Shown: positions 50,436 through 59,292, counted from the stretch's first letter. The stretch: 64,000 nt of DNA from DASUTB01 sp036374835 (GCA_036374835.1 DASUTB010000132.1:51140-115139), one strand, 5' to 3'. Program-made: numbers and translations. The notes: generated by a model from the sequence alone, not told the origin.

Positions 50436-51290
50436 ATGCCGCCTGTCGTCCCCGGCACCGTTTCGCCATCGCGCGCGGTTCCGTCGTCCATTGCCCGCCC
50501 CGAATACGTCGGCAAGCCCCAACCGGCACCGTTCACCGGGCCGGAGGTCAAGGACGCCGACACGATCGAGCGGATGCGGGCGGCCGGCCGCCTTGCCGCC
50601 CGTGCCCTCGCTGAAGTGGCCGGGCACATCGCGCCGGGCGTCACGACCGACGAGCTGGACCGGATCGGCCACGAGTACCTCTGCGACCACGGTGCCTACC
50701 CGTCCACCCTCGGCTACCGCGGGTTTCCGAAATCACTGTGCACCAGCGTCAACGAGGTGATCTGCCACGGCATCCCGGACTCCACCGTGCTCCGCGACGG
50801 CGACATCGTCAACATCGACATCACCGCCTACCTCAACGGCGTCCACGGCGACACGGACGCGACTTATCCGGTCGGCGAGGTCGACGAGGAGTCGGCACTG
50901 CTGATGGAGCGCACCCGTCAAGCGCTGCGGCGCGGCATCAAGGCGGTCAAGCCGGGCCGTGCGATCAATGTCATCGGCCGGGTCATCGAGTCGTATGCCC
51001 GCCGCTTCGGCTACGGCGTCGTCCGCGAGTTCACCGGACACGGCATCGGCACGTGGTTCCATTCCGGACTGGTCATCCCGCACTACGACGACCCCGCAGC
51101 GACGACGATCATGGAACCGGGCATGACGTTCACTATCGAGCCGATGCTCAACCTCGGCACACACGAGTGGGACATGTGGGACGACGGCTGGACGGTCGTG
51201 ACCAAGGACCGCCGCCGGTCCGCACAGTTCGAGCACACCATCCTGGTCACCGACACCGGCGCAGAGATCCTCACCCTCCCACCGGAATGA
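50436..51290 (+). CDS. map: Type I methionine aminopeptidase (second copy, N-terminally extended)
   Basis: A 284-residue M24A enzyme from the ATG at 50436. A 40-residue Pro/Ser-rich N-terminal extension (MPPVVPGTVSPSRAVPSSIARPEYVGKP) precedes the catalytic domain, as in mycobacterial MapB. Ligand motifs are VNIDITAYLNGVHGDTDAT, TGHGIGTWFHSGL, FTIEPML and FEHTILVT. Its TGA stop opens repeat copy 4. The copy at 26081 lacks the extension. Confidence 0.95.
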   Translation: MPPVVPGTVSPSRAVPSSIARPEYVGKPQPAPFTGPEVKDADTIERMRAAGRLAARALAEVAGHIAPGVTTDELDRIGHEYLCDHGAYPSTLGYRGFPKSLCTSVNEVICHGIPDSTVLRDGDIVNIDITAYLNGVHGDTDATYPVGEVDEESALLMERTRQALRRGIKAVKPGRAINVIGRVIESYARRFGYGVVREFTGHGIGTWFHSGLVIPHYDDPAATTIMEPGMTFTIEPMLNLGTHEWDMWDDGWTVVTKDRRRSAQFEHTILVTDTGAEILTLPPE

Positions 51291-51362
51291 TCACGTAAAG
51301 CTGGCAATTCCCAGCCAAACGTGGCATACAGACTGCGCAAACCGTCGACAATCCGCGCATAG
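51285..51362. repeat. TGATCACGT-family repeat, copy 4
   Basis: GAATGATCACGTAAAGCTGG is followed by CAATTCCCAGCCAAACGTGG, giving the stem GCTGG/CCAGC within ACGT ends. The tail CATACAGACTGCGCAAACCG matches copy 1 (TTGCAGACCGCGTAGAGCA). It fills the 72-base gap between convergent map and the CbiX-like gene and supplies the map stop codon. Confidence 0.75.
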
Positions 51363-52037
51363 TCAGGCGACACGCGCGGCGTCGTACCGGCGGAGCACGA
51401 GGTCGGCGATGCGCTGATCCGGGAGTAGCGGTTCGGTGACGATGTCGGCCGGCTGCGCACGAAGCTCGTCGTGGAAGTGCCCGGGTGCGAGGACGTACGA
51501 AGCGATCGCGACGCGCCGTCCCCGCCTCTTCGAGTCCGCGACCGCATCGTCGACCCTGGGGACGTCCGCGGTCACGAATGCGGCGATCACGCCTCGCTCG
51601 AGGCGCTCACCGAGCCGGGCCGCCGTCCACCGCACGTCGTCGCCGGCACGCGAGTCCGAGGACCCCGCCGCGGCAAGGATGACGTCGTGTCCCGGTGCGC
51701 CCTCCAGGCGGTCAGCGAGGACGTCGACCAGCGCGTCATCCGGGCCGAGGGGGCGCGCCGCCACGACCTCGGGCCCGGCGCCGGCCACGGCACGGGCGAC
51801 GTCGTGGTGAACGTGGTAACCAGCGGACAGCAGGAACGGAACGATGACCGCCGGACCGGCGACGTCGAGCACCTCGCTCAGGCCGGGACGCTGCACGTCC
51901 TCGTCCACATACGCCTCCACGACGTCGAGACCGGGCCTCCCGGCGGCAACCGCTGCACGCAACTCGTCGATCGCGGCGCGTCCGGCGGCACTGCGCGTCC
52001 CATGCGCCGCCGCGATGAGTGCGGGAATGTCGGCCAC
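51363..52037 (-). CDS. CbiX/sirohydrochlorin chelatase-like protein
   Basis: A 224-residue protein from the GTG at 52037 (the frame extends further upstream without clear support). IPALIAAAHGTRSAAGRAAIDEL holds the N-terminal metal-binding His of the family, and IVPFLLSAGYHVHHDVARA has the second His cluster. Two CbiX-like repeats are visible (the second around VILAAAGSSDSRAG). It probably inserts Co, Fe or Ni into sirohydrochlorin. No cobalamin or sirohaem genes are adjacent. Confidence 0.85.
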   Translation of the reverse strand: MADIPALIAAAHGTRSAAGRAAIDELRAAVAAGRPGLDVVEAYVDEDVQRPGLSEVLDVAGPAVIVPFLLSAGYHVHHDVARAVAGAGPEVVAARPLGPDDALVDVLADRLEGAPGHDVILAAAGSSDSRAGDDVRWTAARLGERLERGVIAAFVTADVPRVDDAVADSKRRGRRVAIASYVLAPGHFHDELRAQPADIVTEPLLPDQRIADLVLRRYDAARVA

Positions 52038-52141
52038 CTGCGCGATGGTACGCGCGAGCGCGGTCCCCAAGACACCGCCGCCCAACTCACCGACTAGGCC
52101 GCCTGGCTCGGCCGACCTGCGGGCCACACGAACACAGCGCG

Positions 52142-52483
52142 TCAACCCTTGGACTTGGCCGGCAGCGACCGGGCGTAGGTGACACAGCGGTTGACCCACC
52201 GATCCAGCTCGGCTTCGGAACGCACGACCGCGGGCTCAACGTGCAGCCATCCGCGCATCTCCCGCCCACGCATGACCATCGGCGCCACGTCCGAGCCGTC
52301 GGACAGTGACTCGGCCTGCGCCGGGTCGACCCGGGCCAGCAGGCCGCCTTGGCTGCTGGCGGCGACCGCCATGTTGCCGCCGATCAGAAACGCCAAGCCA
52401 CCGAACATCCGCTGCTCGCTGACACCGGGTTCGCTTGCCACCCGTCCGCGGATCCGCTCGGCCAGTTCCTCGTCATAAGCCAT
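52142..52483 (-). CDS. TfoX N-terminal domain protein
   Basis: A 113-residue protein (MAYDEELAERIRGRV, RMFGGLAFLIGGNMAVAAS, MRGREMRGWLHVEP). This is the TfoX/Sxy N-terminal domain found as a stand-alone protein in many actinobacteria. It lacks the C-terminal domain of the competence regulator Sxy. Function here is unknown. It is 104 bases upstream of cbiX on the same strand. Confidence 0.88.
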   Translation of the reverse strand: MAYDEELAERIRGRVASEPGVSEQRMFGGLAFLIGGNMAVAASSQGGLLARVDPAQAESLSDGSDVAPMVMRGREMRGWLHVEPAVVRSEAELDRWVNRCVTYARSLPAKSKG

Positions 52484-52548
52484 GTGTTGATTATGGCGGC
52501 GCCGACCGACAGTCCAAGCGTCTCAACGGCGTCAACAAGCTGGTTCGG

Positions 52549-53487
52549 TCACGGAATGTCCGAATGGTTGCCACCGGAGACGACGACGACGGTCGTGGCG
52601 TCCGGTTCGGGACGGTACGCACCGTGCAGCAGCGCGCCGAACGCGGCGGCTCCGCCCGGCTCGGCGAGCACCCGGCACCGCTCCCACAGGAATCGCCGCG
52701 CCGCGACGATCGCGTCGTCGGGAACCAGGACGGGCGCCTCGTTTCGCCGGCCGGCGACGGCGAACGCGATCTGCCCGGCGAAACCGGCGCCCAAGCTGTC
52801 GGCCGCAACTCCCCCGACCTCGGTGCGGGACGGCTCGCCGGCCGCGAGCGCGGTGTGCAGCGTCGGGCAGCGCTCCGGCTCCACCGGGACGGCGCGTGCG
52901 TGCGCGTCGATGCCGAGTGCGATTCCCGCATACAGGCCGCCGCCGCCGCACGACATCAGCACGGCCGAGACGTCCGGCACGTCGTCGACGATCTCGAGCC
53001 CGACCGTTCCCTGTCCGGCGACGACCGTGGGCATGTCGTACGCGTGGACCTCGAGCACGTCCCGCTCGGCCAGCCACCGCTGGCATTCGGCGTTCGCGTC
53101 GGAGTAGTACCCGTCCACGACGACCACGTCCGCGCCATAGGAGCGAATCCGGTCGACCTTGAGCTGTGGCGACGTGCGCGGGACGAAGATAGTGGCGGGG
53201 ACGCCCGCCCGTCCTGCCGCCCACGCCAGAGCAGCACCGTGGTTGCCTCCCGAAGCTGCCACCACGCCGCCGGACGGCATGTCCAGGGCCTGCAGCGTGT
53301 TCAGCACTCCGCGCGCTTTGAAGACTCCGGTGTGCTGGAGTAACTCGAGCTTGAGCAGGACCCGTCCAGGGACATCCAGTTCTCCTGCCGTCAACTCGAG
53401 AATCGGCGTGCGCCGCACGGTGCCCGCGATACGATCACGAGCGGCCAGAACATCATCGTGCGTAGGGATCGTTGCTGTCCTCGTCAT
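52549..53487 (-). CDS. Threonine/serine dehydratase-like PLP enzyme
   Basis: A 312-residue fold-type II PLP enzyme from the ATG at 53487. The PLP Lys is in LLQHTGVFKARGV, the substrate loop is ASGGNHGAALAWA, and the phosphate-binding Gly loop is SCGGGGLYAG. It probably deaminates threonine or serine to the 2-oxo acid; no ACT domain is present, so it is not the feedback-regulated biosynthetic IlvA. TACGAT lies six bases before the ATG without a Shine-Dalgarno, suggesting a leaderless mRNA, divergent from rnpB. Confidence 0.88.
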   Translation of the reverse strand: MTRTATIPTHDDVLAARDRIAGTVRRTPILELTAGELDVPGRVLLKLELLQHTGVFKARGVLNTLQALDMPSGGVVAASGGNHGAALAWAAGRAGVPATIFVPRTSPQLKVDRIRSYGADVVVVDGYYSDANAECQRWLAERDVLEVHAYDMPTVVAGQGTVGLEIVDDVPDVSAVLMSCGGGGLYAGIALGIDAHARAVPVEPERCPTLHTALAAGEPSRTEVGGVAADSLGAGFAGQIAFAVAGRRNEAPVLVPDDAIVAARRFLWERCRVLAEPGGAAAFGALLHGAYRPEPDATTVVVVSGGNHSDIP

Positions 53488-53511
53488 GTCCGGATCGTAC
53501 GTGTTCCGCGC

Positions 53512-53517
53512 TACCCT
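53512..53517 (+). promoter_or_regulatory. -10 element of the RNase P RNA gene
   Basis: TACCCT sits about seven bases before the 5' end of the RNase P RNA, a typical actinobacterial -10 hexamer. A good -35 is not evident. Confidence 0.5.
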
Positions 53518-53521
53518 AGAT

Positions 53522-53903
53522 GAGCGGACGAGCCGGCCGGGCGGCCGCGTCGAGGCGCTGCGGCGTCTCGCCGAGGAAAGTCCGGACTCCACAGGGCATG
53601 GTGGTGGGTAACGCCCACCCGGGGTGACCCGCGGGAAAGTGCCACAGAAAGCAAACCGCCGGCGCCATCGGTGCCGGTAAGGGTGAAACGGTGGTGTAAG
53701 AGACCACCAGCGCCCGGGGTGACCCGGGCGGCTCGGCAAACCCCACCTGGAGCAAGGTCGCGCAGGAAGCGTTCGAGGGTGACCCGCCCGAGCTTCCGGG
53801 TAGACCGCTGGAGGCCGCCGGCAACGGCGGTCCTAGATGGATGGTCGCCGGTCCCGGGCAACCGGGGCGCACAGAATCCGGCTTACAGGCCGGCTCGTCC
53901 CTC
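53522..53903 (+). ncRNA. rnpB: RNase P RNA, bacterial type A
   Basis: The catalytic RNA of ribonuclease P, which matures the 5' ends of tRNAs. Universal segments are present in order: GAGGAAAGTCCGGACTCCAC near the 5' end (P4 strand), GGGTAACGCCC, AAAGTGCCACAGAAA, GGTAAGGGTGAAACGG, AAACCCCACC-GGAGCAAGG, and at the 3' end AGAATCCGGCTTACAGGCCG. The ends pair as P1 (GACGAGCCGG with CCGGCTCGTC). The long GC-rich mid-section is normal for actinobacteria. A protein-coding frame antisense through it is a shadow. Confidence 0.95.
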
Positions 53904-53942
53904 GCACAGTCGATCCCGGATCGTGCGTGGCCGAGCGATATC

Positions 53943-53979
53943 GGTTATATAAACCGAGTGATCGGTCTATTATACGACC
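53943..53979. promoter_or_regulatory. Operator-like palindromes over the amidohydrolase-TetR promoter
   Basis: Three overlapping dyads: GGTTATATAAACC (53943-53955), ACCGA-GTGA-TCGGT (53953-53966) and GGTC-TATTATAC-GACC (53964-53979). TATTAT at 53968 is a likely -10. A TetR regulator encoded at the end of the operon is the natural candidate to bind here. Confidence 0.55.
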
Positions 53980-54011
53980 ATGATGATCTGCCATCGGGAA
54001 GTGCGCCGCAC

Positions 54012-55340
54012 ATGGCCGCAACGCGAGTGCTGAGGCGGGTCGGCAAAGTGGCCATCTATGCGTTGATCGCCGTCGTGATGCTCGTCGCGATCGGGATCGT
54101 CGGATATCAGACGACGAGCTACCGGGCAGCGCAGCCACAGCAAGGTCACCTCGCGCTCACCGGAGCCACCGTCCTGGCCGGCGACGACCTGGACGTGCTG
54201 GAGAATGCCACGGTCCTCATCGAGGACGGTGTGATCGTCGACGTCGGTGTGGACGTGGACGTCCCGGCCGACGGCACCGTCATCGACGTATCGGGCCGCA
54301 CGGTGCTGCCGGGCCTGATGGATCTGCACGTCCATCTCGGCACCGAACACGAGGCCGGCCAAGGCTTCGGGCCGCTGCAGATACCGGGGGTGATCTGGGA
54401 CTCGATGCGGTTCAACCCGGACAATCGCCGCAGCTTCCTCCAGGCGGGGGTGACGACCGTGCGCAGCCTCGGCAACGAGCACGGCTGGGTCACGGATCTG
54501 CGCGGCAAACTCGCGAGCGGGGAACTCGAAGGGCCGCGACTGTTCGCCGCGGGGCCGGTCTTCACGACCCGCGGCGGTCACCCGGTGGTCACGATCTTCG
54601 GTGGACGTGTCGTCGGCGAGACGCAGGTGCCGGACGCCCCGGACGAAGCGAGAGATGCGGTCCGCCGCCTTGCCACCGGTGACCGGGCCGTGGATGTCAT
54701 CAAGGTCATCCAGGAGCGCGGCCGGGAGGGACGGCGCCTCGAGCCGATCGCACCCGCCGTCCTTCAAGCGATCATCGACGAGGCACACGAGCACGGCCTC
54801 GCAGTCACTGCACATTGGGGTACCGAGCAGGATCTCGCCGAAGCACTCGACGCCGGAGTGGACGGCCTGGAACACATCGGCCGGCTACCGAACGGCTGGC
54901 CGGACGAAGCACTTGACACGATCGTCAGCGAGCACATCCCGGTGGCGCCGACGCTGGCCGTCACCGAAGTCGGCGCTCCGGACGTGGCATTCCAGCAGAT
55001 GCTTGCCCGTACGGCCGAACTGCACGAGGCCGGCGGGCGCATCGTTGTCGGTAGTGACGCGGGCATGCCGGGAGTGCCGTTCGGCGGCGGCGTCCATCGC
55101 GAACTGGAACTGCTCGTCGAGAGCGGGCTGACGCCGCGCGAAGCACTACGGGCCGCCACGAGTGAGGCGGCCGCGGCGCTCGGCGTCACCGACATCGGCG
55201 TGATCGAACCGGGTCGGGCGGCGGACATACTTGTGGTGGACGGTGATCCGCTCGCCGCGATCGGCGACATCCGGAATGTTCTGCTGGTTTTCCGCGACGG
55301 GCGCAAGGTGGTCGACGGCCGCGAGGTCGGTGCCGGGTGA
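54012..55340 (+). CDS. Membrane-anchored metal-dependent amidohydrolase
   Basis: A 442-residue amidohydrolase-superfamily protein. The ATG at 54012 fits the transmembrane anchor (VAIYALIAVVMLVAIGIVGYQ, about 12-32). The outside domain has the metal motif GLMDLHVHLG, VTAHWG, LEHIG and GSDAGMPGVPFG with the catalytic Asp, as in imidazolonepropionase-like/prolidase-type members. The substrate is unknown. Its stop overlaps the TetR start (GTGA). The upstream palindromes suggest regulation by that TetR. Confidence 0.85.
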   Translation: MAATRVLRRVGKVAIYALIAVVMLVAIGIVGYQTTSYRAAQPQQGHLALTGATVLAGDDLDVLENATVLIEDGVIVDVGVDVDVPADGTVIDVSGRTVLPGLMDLHVHLGTEHEAGQGFGPLQIPGVIWDSMRFNPDNRRSFLQAGVTTVRSLGNEHGWVTDLRGKLASGELEGPRLFAAGPVFTTRGGHPVVTIFGGRVVGETQVPDAPDEARDAVRRLATGDRAVDVIKVIQERGREGRRLEPIAPAVLQAIIDEAHEHGLAVTAHWGTEQDLAEALDAGVDGLEHIGRLPNGWPDEALDTIVSEHIPVAPTLAVTEVGAPDVAFQQMLARTAELHEAGGRIVVGSDAGMPGVPFGGGVHRELELLVESGLTPREALRAATSEAAAALGVTDIGVIEPGRAADILVVDGDPLAAIGDIRNVLLVFRDGRKVVDGREVGAG

Positions 55341-55936
55341 GGACGGTCGACCCGGCCAAGCACGAAGCCAAGCGACGCCAGATTCTGGACGCCGCGGCCG
55401 AGTTATTCGCCACGAAGGGCCTCGACCGCACAACAACGGCGGAGATCTGCCGAGCCGCCGGCATGAGCGCCGGCAACCTCTTCCACTACTTCAACAGCAA
55501 ACGGGAGATCTTCTTCGCGGTCATCATCGACGGTGCGGACGAGAAGGCCGCCGCGCTCGCCGCGGCGCGAAACAGGGACGACGTCTGGGCCGCACTTCTG
55601 GACGTCGTCGAGTTGTTGACCTGGCCGGCCATGGTGCCGCTCGGCCCGCCGCTGGTCATGGAGGCGATGCTGCAGGCCCGCCGGGATCCCGAACTCGCCG
55701 AGTGGCTGGAACGCGACGAAGCCGACGAACGCGCCGCGATCGAGGCACTGCTCTCCCGTGGCGTCGAAGCCGGCCGAATCGCCCCGGGCATCCCAGTCGA
55801 GGACGCGGCAACGTGGGTGATGGCGATCATCGGTGCGTTCTACCTCCGGGCCGCGACCGACCCGGGGTTCCGGCCCGCCGAAGAGTCCGCCAGCCTGCGC
55901 CTCGTACTCGAACGCTTCCTCCGCCCGCACACTTGA
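55337..55936 (+). CDS. TetR family transcriptional regulator
   Basis: A 199-residue repressor. The N-terminal HTH is KRRQILDAAAELFATKGLDRTTTAEICRAAGMSAGNLFHYFNSKREIF. The C-terminal helical domain would bind an inducer. The GTG start overlaps the amidohydrolase stop, so they are coupled. It probably represses its own operon through the dyads at 53943-53979; the inducer may be a substrate of the hydrolase. Confidence 0.9.
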   Translation: MRTVDPAKHEAKRRQILDAAAELFATKGLDRTTTAEICRAAGMSAGNLFHYFNSKREIFFAVIIDGADEKAAALAAARNRDDVWAALLDVVELLTWPAMVPLGPPLVMEAMLQARRDPELAEWLERDEADERAAIEALLSRGVEAGRIAPGIPVEDAATWVMAIIGAFYLRAATDPGFRPAEESASLRLVLERFLRPHT

Positions 55937-55995
55937 TCAAGAACGGTTGCCGTAGCGCTACCCTCGGTCAGCTGGACCGGTCGGCCGTCCAGATA

Positions 55996-56009
55996 GAGAC
56001 TTTGGTCCC
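55996..56009 (+). promoter_or_regulatory. DevR/DosR-box-like site upstream of the PNPOx-like gene
   Basis: GAGACTTTGGTCCC matches 13 of 14 positions of the mycobacterial DosR motif GGGACTTTNGTCCC. It ends about 37-43 bases before the start of the next gene. The motif is from memory of the mycobacterial consensus. Confidence 0.6.
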
Positions 56010-56045
56010 TACTGCAACAGCTTCTGCCTGAGCAAAGATTGACCG

Positions 56046-56459
56046 GTGGTGATGATCGATACGGCAGGTCTCGAGGTTCTCTCCCGGGGCGAGAGCCTCA
56101 AACTGCTGACGTCCGTGCCGGTCGGGCGGATCGCGTTCACCGACCGTGCGTTGCCGGCGATCCAACCGGTGAACTTCGTTGTCGACGGTGAAACGATCGT
56201 ATTCCGGACCGGAGCCGGTTCGAAGCTGGCTGCCGCCACCCGTGAGGCGATCGTCGCGTTCCAGGCCGATGCTTTCGACAGCGAAGCTCAGACCGGTTGG
56301 TCCGTCATGGGGGTGGGACGCGCCTATCAAGTGACCGACGACGACGAGATCGTGCGCCTATGCGAGTTACCTATCCGTCCGTGGACGCCCGCTGCGCGCG
56401 ACCACTTCGTCCGAATCGAACTCGCCACCATCACCGGGCGCCGGATACCACCGATCTGA
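56046..56459 (+). CDS. Pyridoxamine 5'-phosphate oxidase-like flavin-binding protein
   Basis: A 137-residue split-barrel protein (LEVLSRGESLKLLTSVPVGRIAFTDRALPAIQPVNFVVDGETIVFRTG...). GTG 56046 or ATG 56052 is the start. Such small PNPOx-like proteins bind FMN or F420 and are members of dormancy regulons in mycobacteria. The DevR-like box directly upstream supports the same here. Its TGA and the minus-strand stop of the DevS-like gene together form TGATCA. Confidence 0.85.
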   Translation: MVMIDTAGLEVLSRGESLKLLTSVPVGRIAFTDRALPAIQPVNFVVDGETIVFRTGAGSKLAAATREAIVAFQADAFDSEAQTGWSVMGVGRAYQVTDDDEIVRLCELPIRPWTPAARDHFVRIELATITGRRIPPI

Positions 56460-58157
56460 TCACTCGCCGAGCGGCACACTCCACACCAGTGACGTTCCGC
56501 CACCGGCTGCGGGCAGCAGTTCGCACGTACCGCCGCGGCGTTTCGCACGCTCCTCGAGGTTGGCCACGCCGCTGCGGCGACCGCCGGACGTCATGCCCAC
56601 GCCGTTGTCGGTGACCCGCAGCACCAGCTCGTCGTCGAGTGTGACCGCGACGTCGACGCGCGACGCCTTCGCGTGCCGGACGACGTTCGACAACGCTTCC
56701 TGGATCACTGCGACGACGTCATCGGCGAGATCGTGCACCACATCGGTGTCCAGCAGACCCTCCATCTTCAGCGCCGGCGTGAACCCGAGCTGCTGCCCGG
56801 CCGCGTCCGCGACTTCCATGATCCGGTACCGCAGACCGCCGCCGCTCGATGTCTCTCTCGCCTGCAGCGCGAATATCGAGGACCGGATCTGACGAATCGT
56901 CCCGTCCAGGTCGTCGACCGCCGAGTGGATCCGGCCGGCCGCCTGCGTGCCCTCGACGAGTCGGGCGGCACCGGTCAGTGACATGGCAGTGGCGAACAGC
57001 CGCTGGATGACGACGTCGTGCAGATCTCGGGCGATCCGGGCCCGATCGTCGATCAGCCCGAACCGTTCGGCCTCACGCCGGGCGTCCGCGAGTTCGAGCA
57101 CGACGGCCGCTTGGCCCGCGAACGCTGCGAGCAGCCGCACCACGCCGGCCGGGAACGGCGACTGCCCGCGCTGCTTTCCGACGACAAGCACACCGCGCAC
57201 ACTTCCGTACTCGCCGATCGGCACCAGGAGACGCGGGCCCTCCGGCAGCCGGCTCACCAGCGGGGCCTCATCCGGATCGCTGCGGAAGTCGGTGATCACG
57301 CGCGCTTCCCCGCTGGCGTAGACCGAACCGGCCACTGAGCCGTCCACCGGCAACTCGAGGCCGGCGAGTTCTTCGTAGCCGGAGCCGCTGACCGCAACGA
57401 CGGTCAGCGTGCCGGGCTCGCCGGCCGGCACTGCGACCGCTGCGACGAGCCCTTGGGCCAACTCCCGCCCCCGCGCCGCCATCAGCTCCATGGCCTCGCG
57501 TGGCTCCGATCCGGACAGCAGCGTACGAGTCAGCTCGGACGATGCCTCCAGCCACGCCTCTCGCTGCCGGGTCTCGTCGTACAGCCGCGCGTTCTCGATC
57601 GCCACACCGGCGGCCGTCGCAAGTGCGACGACGATGGTTTCGTCCTGCTCGCTGAATTCGCGGCCATCGGCCTTCTCGGTCAGGTAGAGGTTGCCGAACA
57701 CCTCGTCGCGTACCCGGATCGGGACGCCGAGGAACGTCCGCATCGGTGGATGACCATCCGGGAATCCGTACGACTCGGGGTGATCACGGATGTCGGATAG
57801 GCGCAGCGTCTGCGGCTCCTTGATCAACAGTCCGAGCAGGCCGCGCCCGTGCGGCCAATGGTCGATCACCGCGATTTCTTCCTCAGTGATACCGACCGGG
57901 ACGAACTGGGACAGCAGCCCGTCGTCACCGATCACGCCGAGGGCGCCGTATCGCGCGTCGACCAATGTGGTCGCCGCCTCGACGATCCGCCGCAGCACGC
58001 TCTCGAGGTCGAGCTCACGCCCGATCGACACGACCGCGTCGAGCAGGCCATGGACGCTGTCGCGCGTGTTGCGCACAGCCTCGAGACGACCCTGAAGCTC
58101 AGCCAGCAGGTCGTCGAGTGGAAGCTGTGGCAGCAGCCCTTCGTGCTGTTCGTCCAT
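56460..58157 (-). CDS. devS: DevS/DosS-type sensor histidine kinase (two GAF domains)
   Basis: A 565-residue sensor. GAF domains lie at about 55-195 (VDARYGALGVIGDDG, FLGVPIRVRDEVFGNLYLTEK) and 220-360. A HisKA_3 dimerisation domain follows, with phospho-acceptor His in RIARDLHDVVIQRLFA, and a HATPase_c domain with EALSNVVRHAKAS, VTDNGVGM and GVANLEERAKRRGG. In mycobacterial DevS/DosT the first GAF binds haem and senses O2, NO and CO; whether haem is bound here is not shown. The likely partner is the DevR-like regulator at 60471, separated by two universal stress protein genes. Confidence 0.9.
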   Translation of the reverse strand: MDEQHEGLLPQLPLDDLLAELQGRLEAVRNTRDSVHGLLDAVVSIGRELDLESVLRRIVEAATTLVDARYGALGVIGDDGLLSQFVPVGITEEEIAVIDHWPHGRGLLGLLIKEPQTLRLSDIRDHPESYGFPDGHPPMRTFLGVPIRVRDEVFGNLYLTEKADGREFSEQDETIVVALATAAGVAIENARLYDETRQREAWLEASSELTRTLLSGSEPREAMELMAARGRELAQGLVAAVAVPAGEPGTLTVVAVSGSGYEELAGLELPVDGSVAGSVYASGEARVITDFRSDPDEAPLVSRLPEGPRLLVPIGEYGSVRGVLVVGKQRGQSPFPAGVVRLLAAFAGQAAVVLELADARREAERFGLIDDRARIARDLHDVVIQRLFATAMSLTGAARLVEGTQAAGRIHSAVDDLDGTIRQIRSSIFALQARETSSGGGLRYRIMEVADAAGQQLGFTPALKMEGLLDTDVVHDLADDVVAVIQEALSNVVRHAKASRVDVAVTLDDELVLRVTDNGVGMTSGGRRSGVANLEERAKRRGGTCELLPAAGGGTSLVWSVPLGE

Positions 58158-58314
58158 CCGCGCCCCTACCGCTACGACACCTCAATCTTGCCTGAGCGGG
58201 TAGCTGTTTGCCATCAGCGGGTGGAAGAACGCAGTGAGCCATGCAGTTGGGCTCCCGGACCCGAAACGGGCCGCCGCAAGCGCAATGAGCACTCGCGGCA
58301 GCCCGCGGAGGCTG

Positions 58315-59190
58315 TCACATCTGGTGAACCACCACGATCGGAGCCGCCACGTGCCGCAGGATCGCACGAGCCTGCGAACCGAGCAGCGCGCCGGTGACGA
58401 CGCCGTGGCCCCGCCCGCCGATCACGACTTGATCGGTCGTGTCGGCGTACTTGGCCAGCGCCATGGCCGGCTGGGCGTACTCGGTGACAGCGCGAACCGA
58501 GACGTTCGGGTACTTATCGCGCCAGCTGCTCAGCCACTCGGAGAGCTCGCTGTCGATCTCCGCCTCGATCCTCTCTTTGCTCAGCTCTGCGGGCCAGCCC
58601 TCGGACCACCGCGTCGGCAGTCCCCAGGCACGGAGAACGATCAGCTCCGCGTCACGCTCGGCAGCCGCCTCGAAGGCATACTGGACCGCGCCCTCGCAGT
58701 TCTCCGAGCCGTCGACACCGACGACGATCCGCCCGTACGGCTCGGCCGGAGCGTCCCACGCGGCCGGGATCACCGCGACCGGAGTCTTCGAATGGGTCGC
58801 GCATGCCAGCGAAACCGAACCCAGGACCATCTCGGTCATCCGGTTGAGTCCTTCCCGGCCGACGACCAGCAGCCTGGCCTGCTCGCTCTCCTTCAGCAGT
58901 ACGCGTGGTGTCTGCCCTTCTTCGTGAACGACCGACACCGGGACGCTCGGGTACTTGGCGACCACGCGATCGCGTGCCTCGGAGAGGTACTTCGCGGCTT
59001 CTTCGACCGGCGCGGGCAACTTGACCGCAACCGCCGGCAGCGCGGTCACGGCCCGCTGGTACGCGTGCACCAGCTTGATCGGCCAGTCGTGCCGGTCGGC
59101 CTCGGCCGCGGCCCAGTCCACGGCGCGCAGCGAGTCTTGCGACCCGTCGACGCCGACGACGATCGGTTGGCTGGATTCCGTATTCGACAT
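58315..59190 (-). CDS. Tandem universal stress protein (first copy)
   Basis: A 291-residue protein with two Usp domains (about 6-145 and 150-290). Nucleotide-binding loops read GSVSLACATHSKTPVAVIP and GRGHGVVTGALLGSQARAILRH. VVGVDGSQDSLRAVDWAAAEA starts domain 1 and VVGVDGSENCEGAVQYAFEAA domain 2. It is closely similar to the next gene. Such proteins accumulate in oxygen-starved mycobacteria under DosR. A DevR-like box lies about 89 bases upstream. Confidence 0.92.
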   Translation of the reverse strand: MSNTESSQPIVVGVDGSQDSLRAVDWAAAEADRHDWPIKLVHAYQRAVTALPAVAVKLPAPVEEAAKYLSEARDRVVAKYPSVPVSVVHEEGQTPRVLLKESEQARLLVVGREGLNRMTEMVLGSVSLACATHSKTPVAVIPAAWDAPAEPYGRIVVGVDGSENCEGAVQYAFEAAAERDAELIVLRAWGLPTRWSEGWPAELSKERIEAEIDSELSEWLSSWRDKYPNVSVRAVTEYAQPAMALAKYADTTDQVVIGGRGHGVVTGALLGSQARAILRHVAAPIVVVHQM

Positions 59191-59278
59191 GATGTCCTCC
59201 TTCGTTCGGAATCAACGCTCAACTCCATGATCGAGTAACCCGGTCCAGATGGGGCAGGGCCGAGAGACCACACGTAGC

Positions 59279-59292
59279 GGGACGTTCGTCAC
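59279..59292 (-). promoter_or_regulatory. DevR/DosR-box-like site upstream of the first universal stress gene
   Basis: GGGACGTTCGTCAC, 12 of 14 to GGGACTTTNGTCCC and nearly a perfect dyad. It is about 89 bases before the ATG at 59190. A weaker match, GGGCCGAGAGACCA, lies at 59257-59270. Confidence 0.5.

Noticed and set aside
53516..53872. Protein-coding frames across 53.5-53.9 kb
   Set aside because: The sequence is the RNase P RNA with its universal segments and P1 pairing; the frames are incidental.
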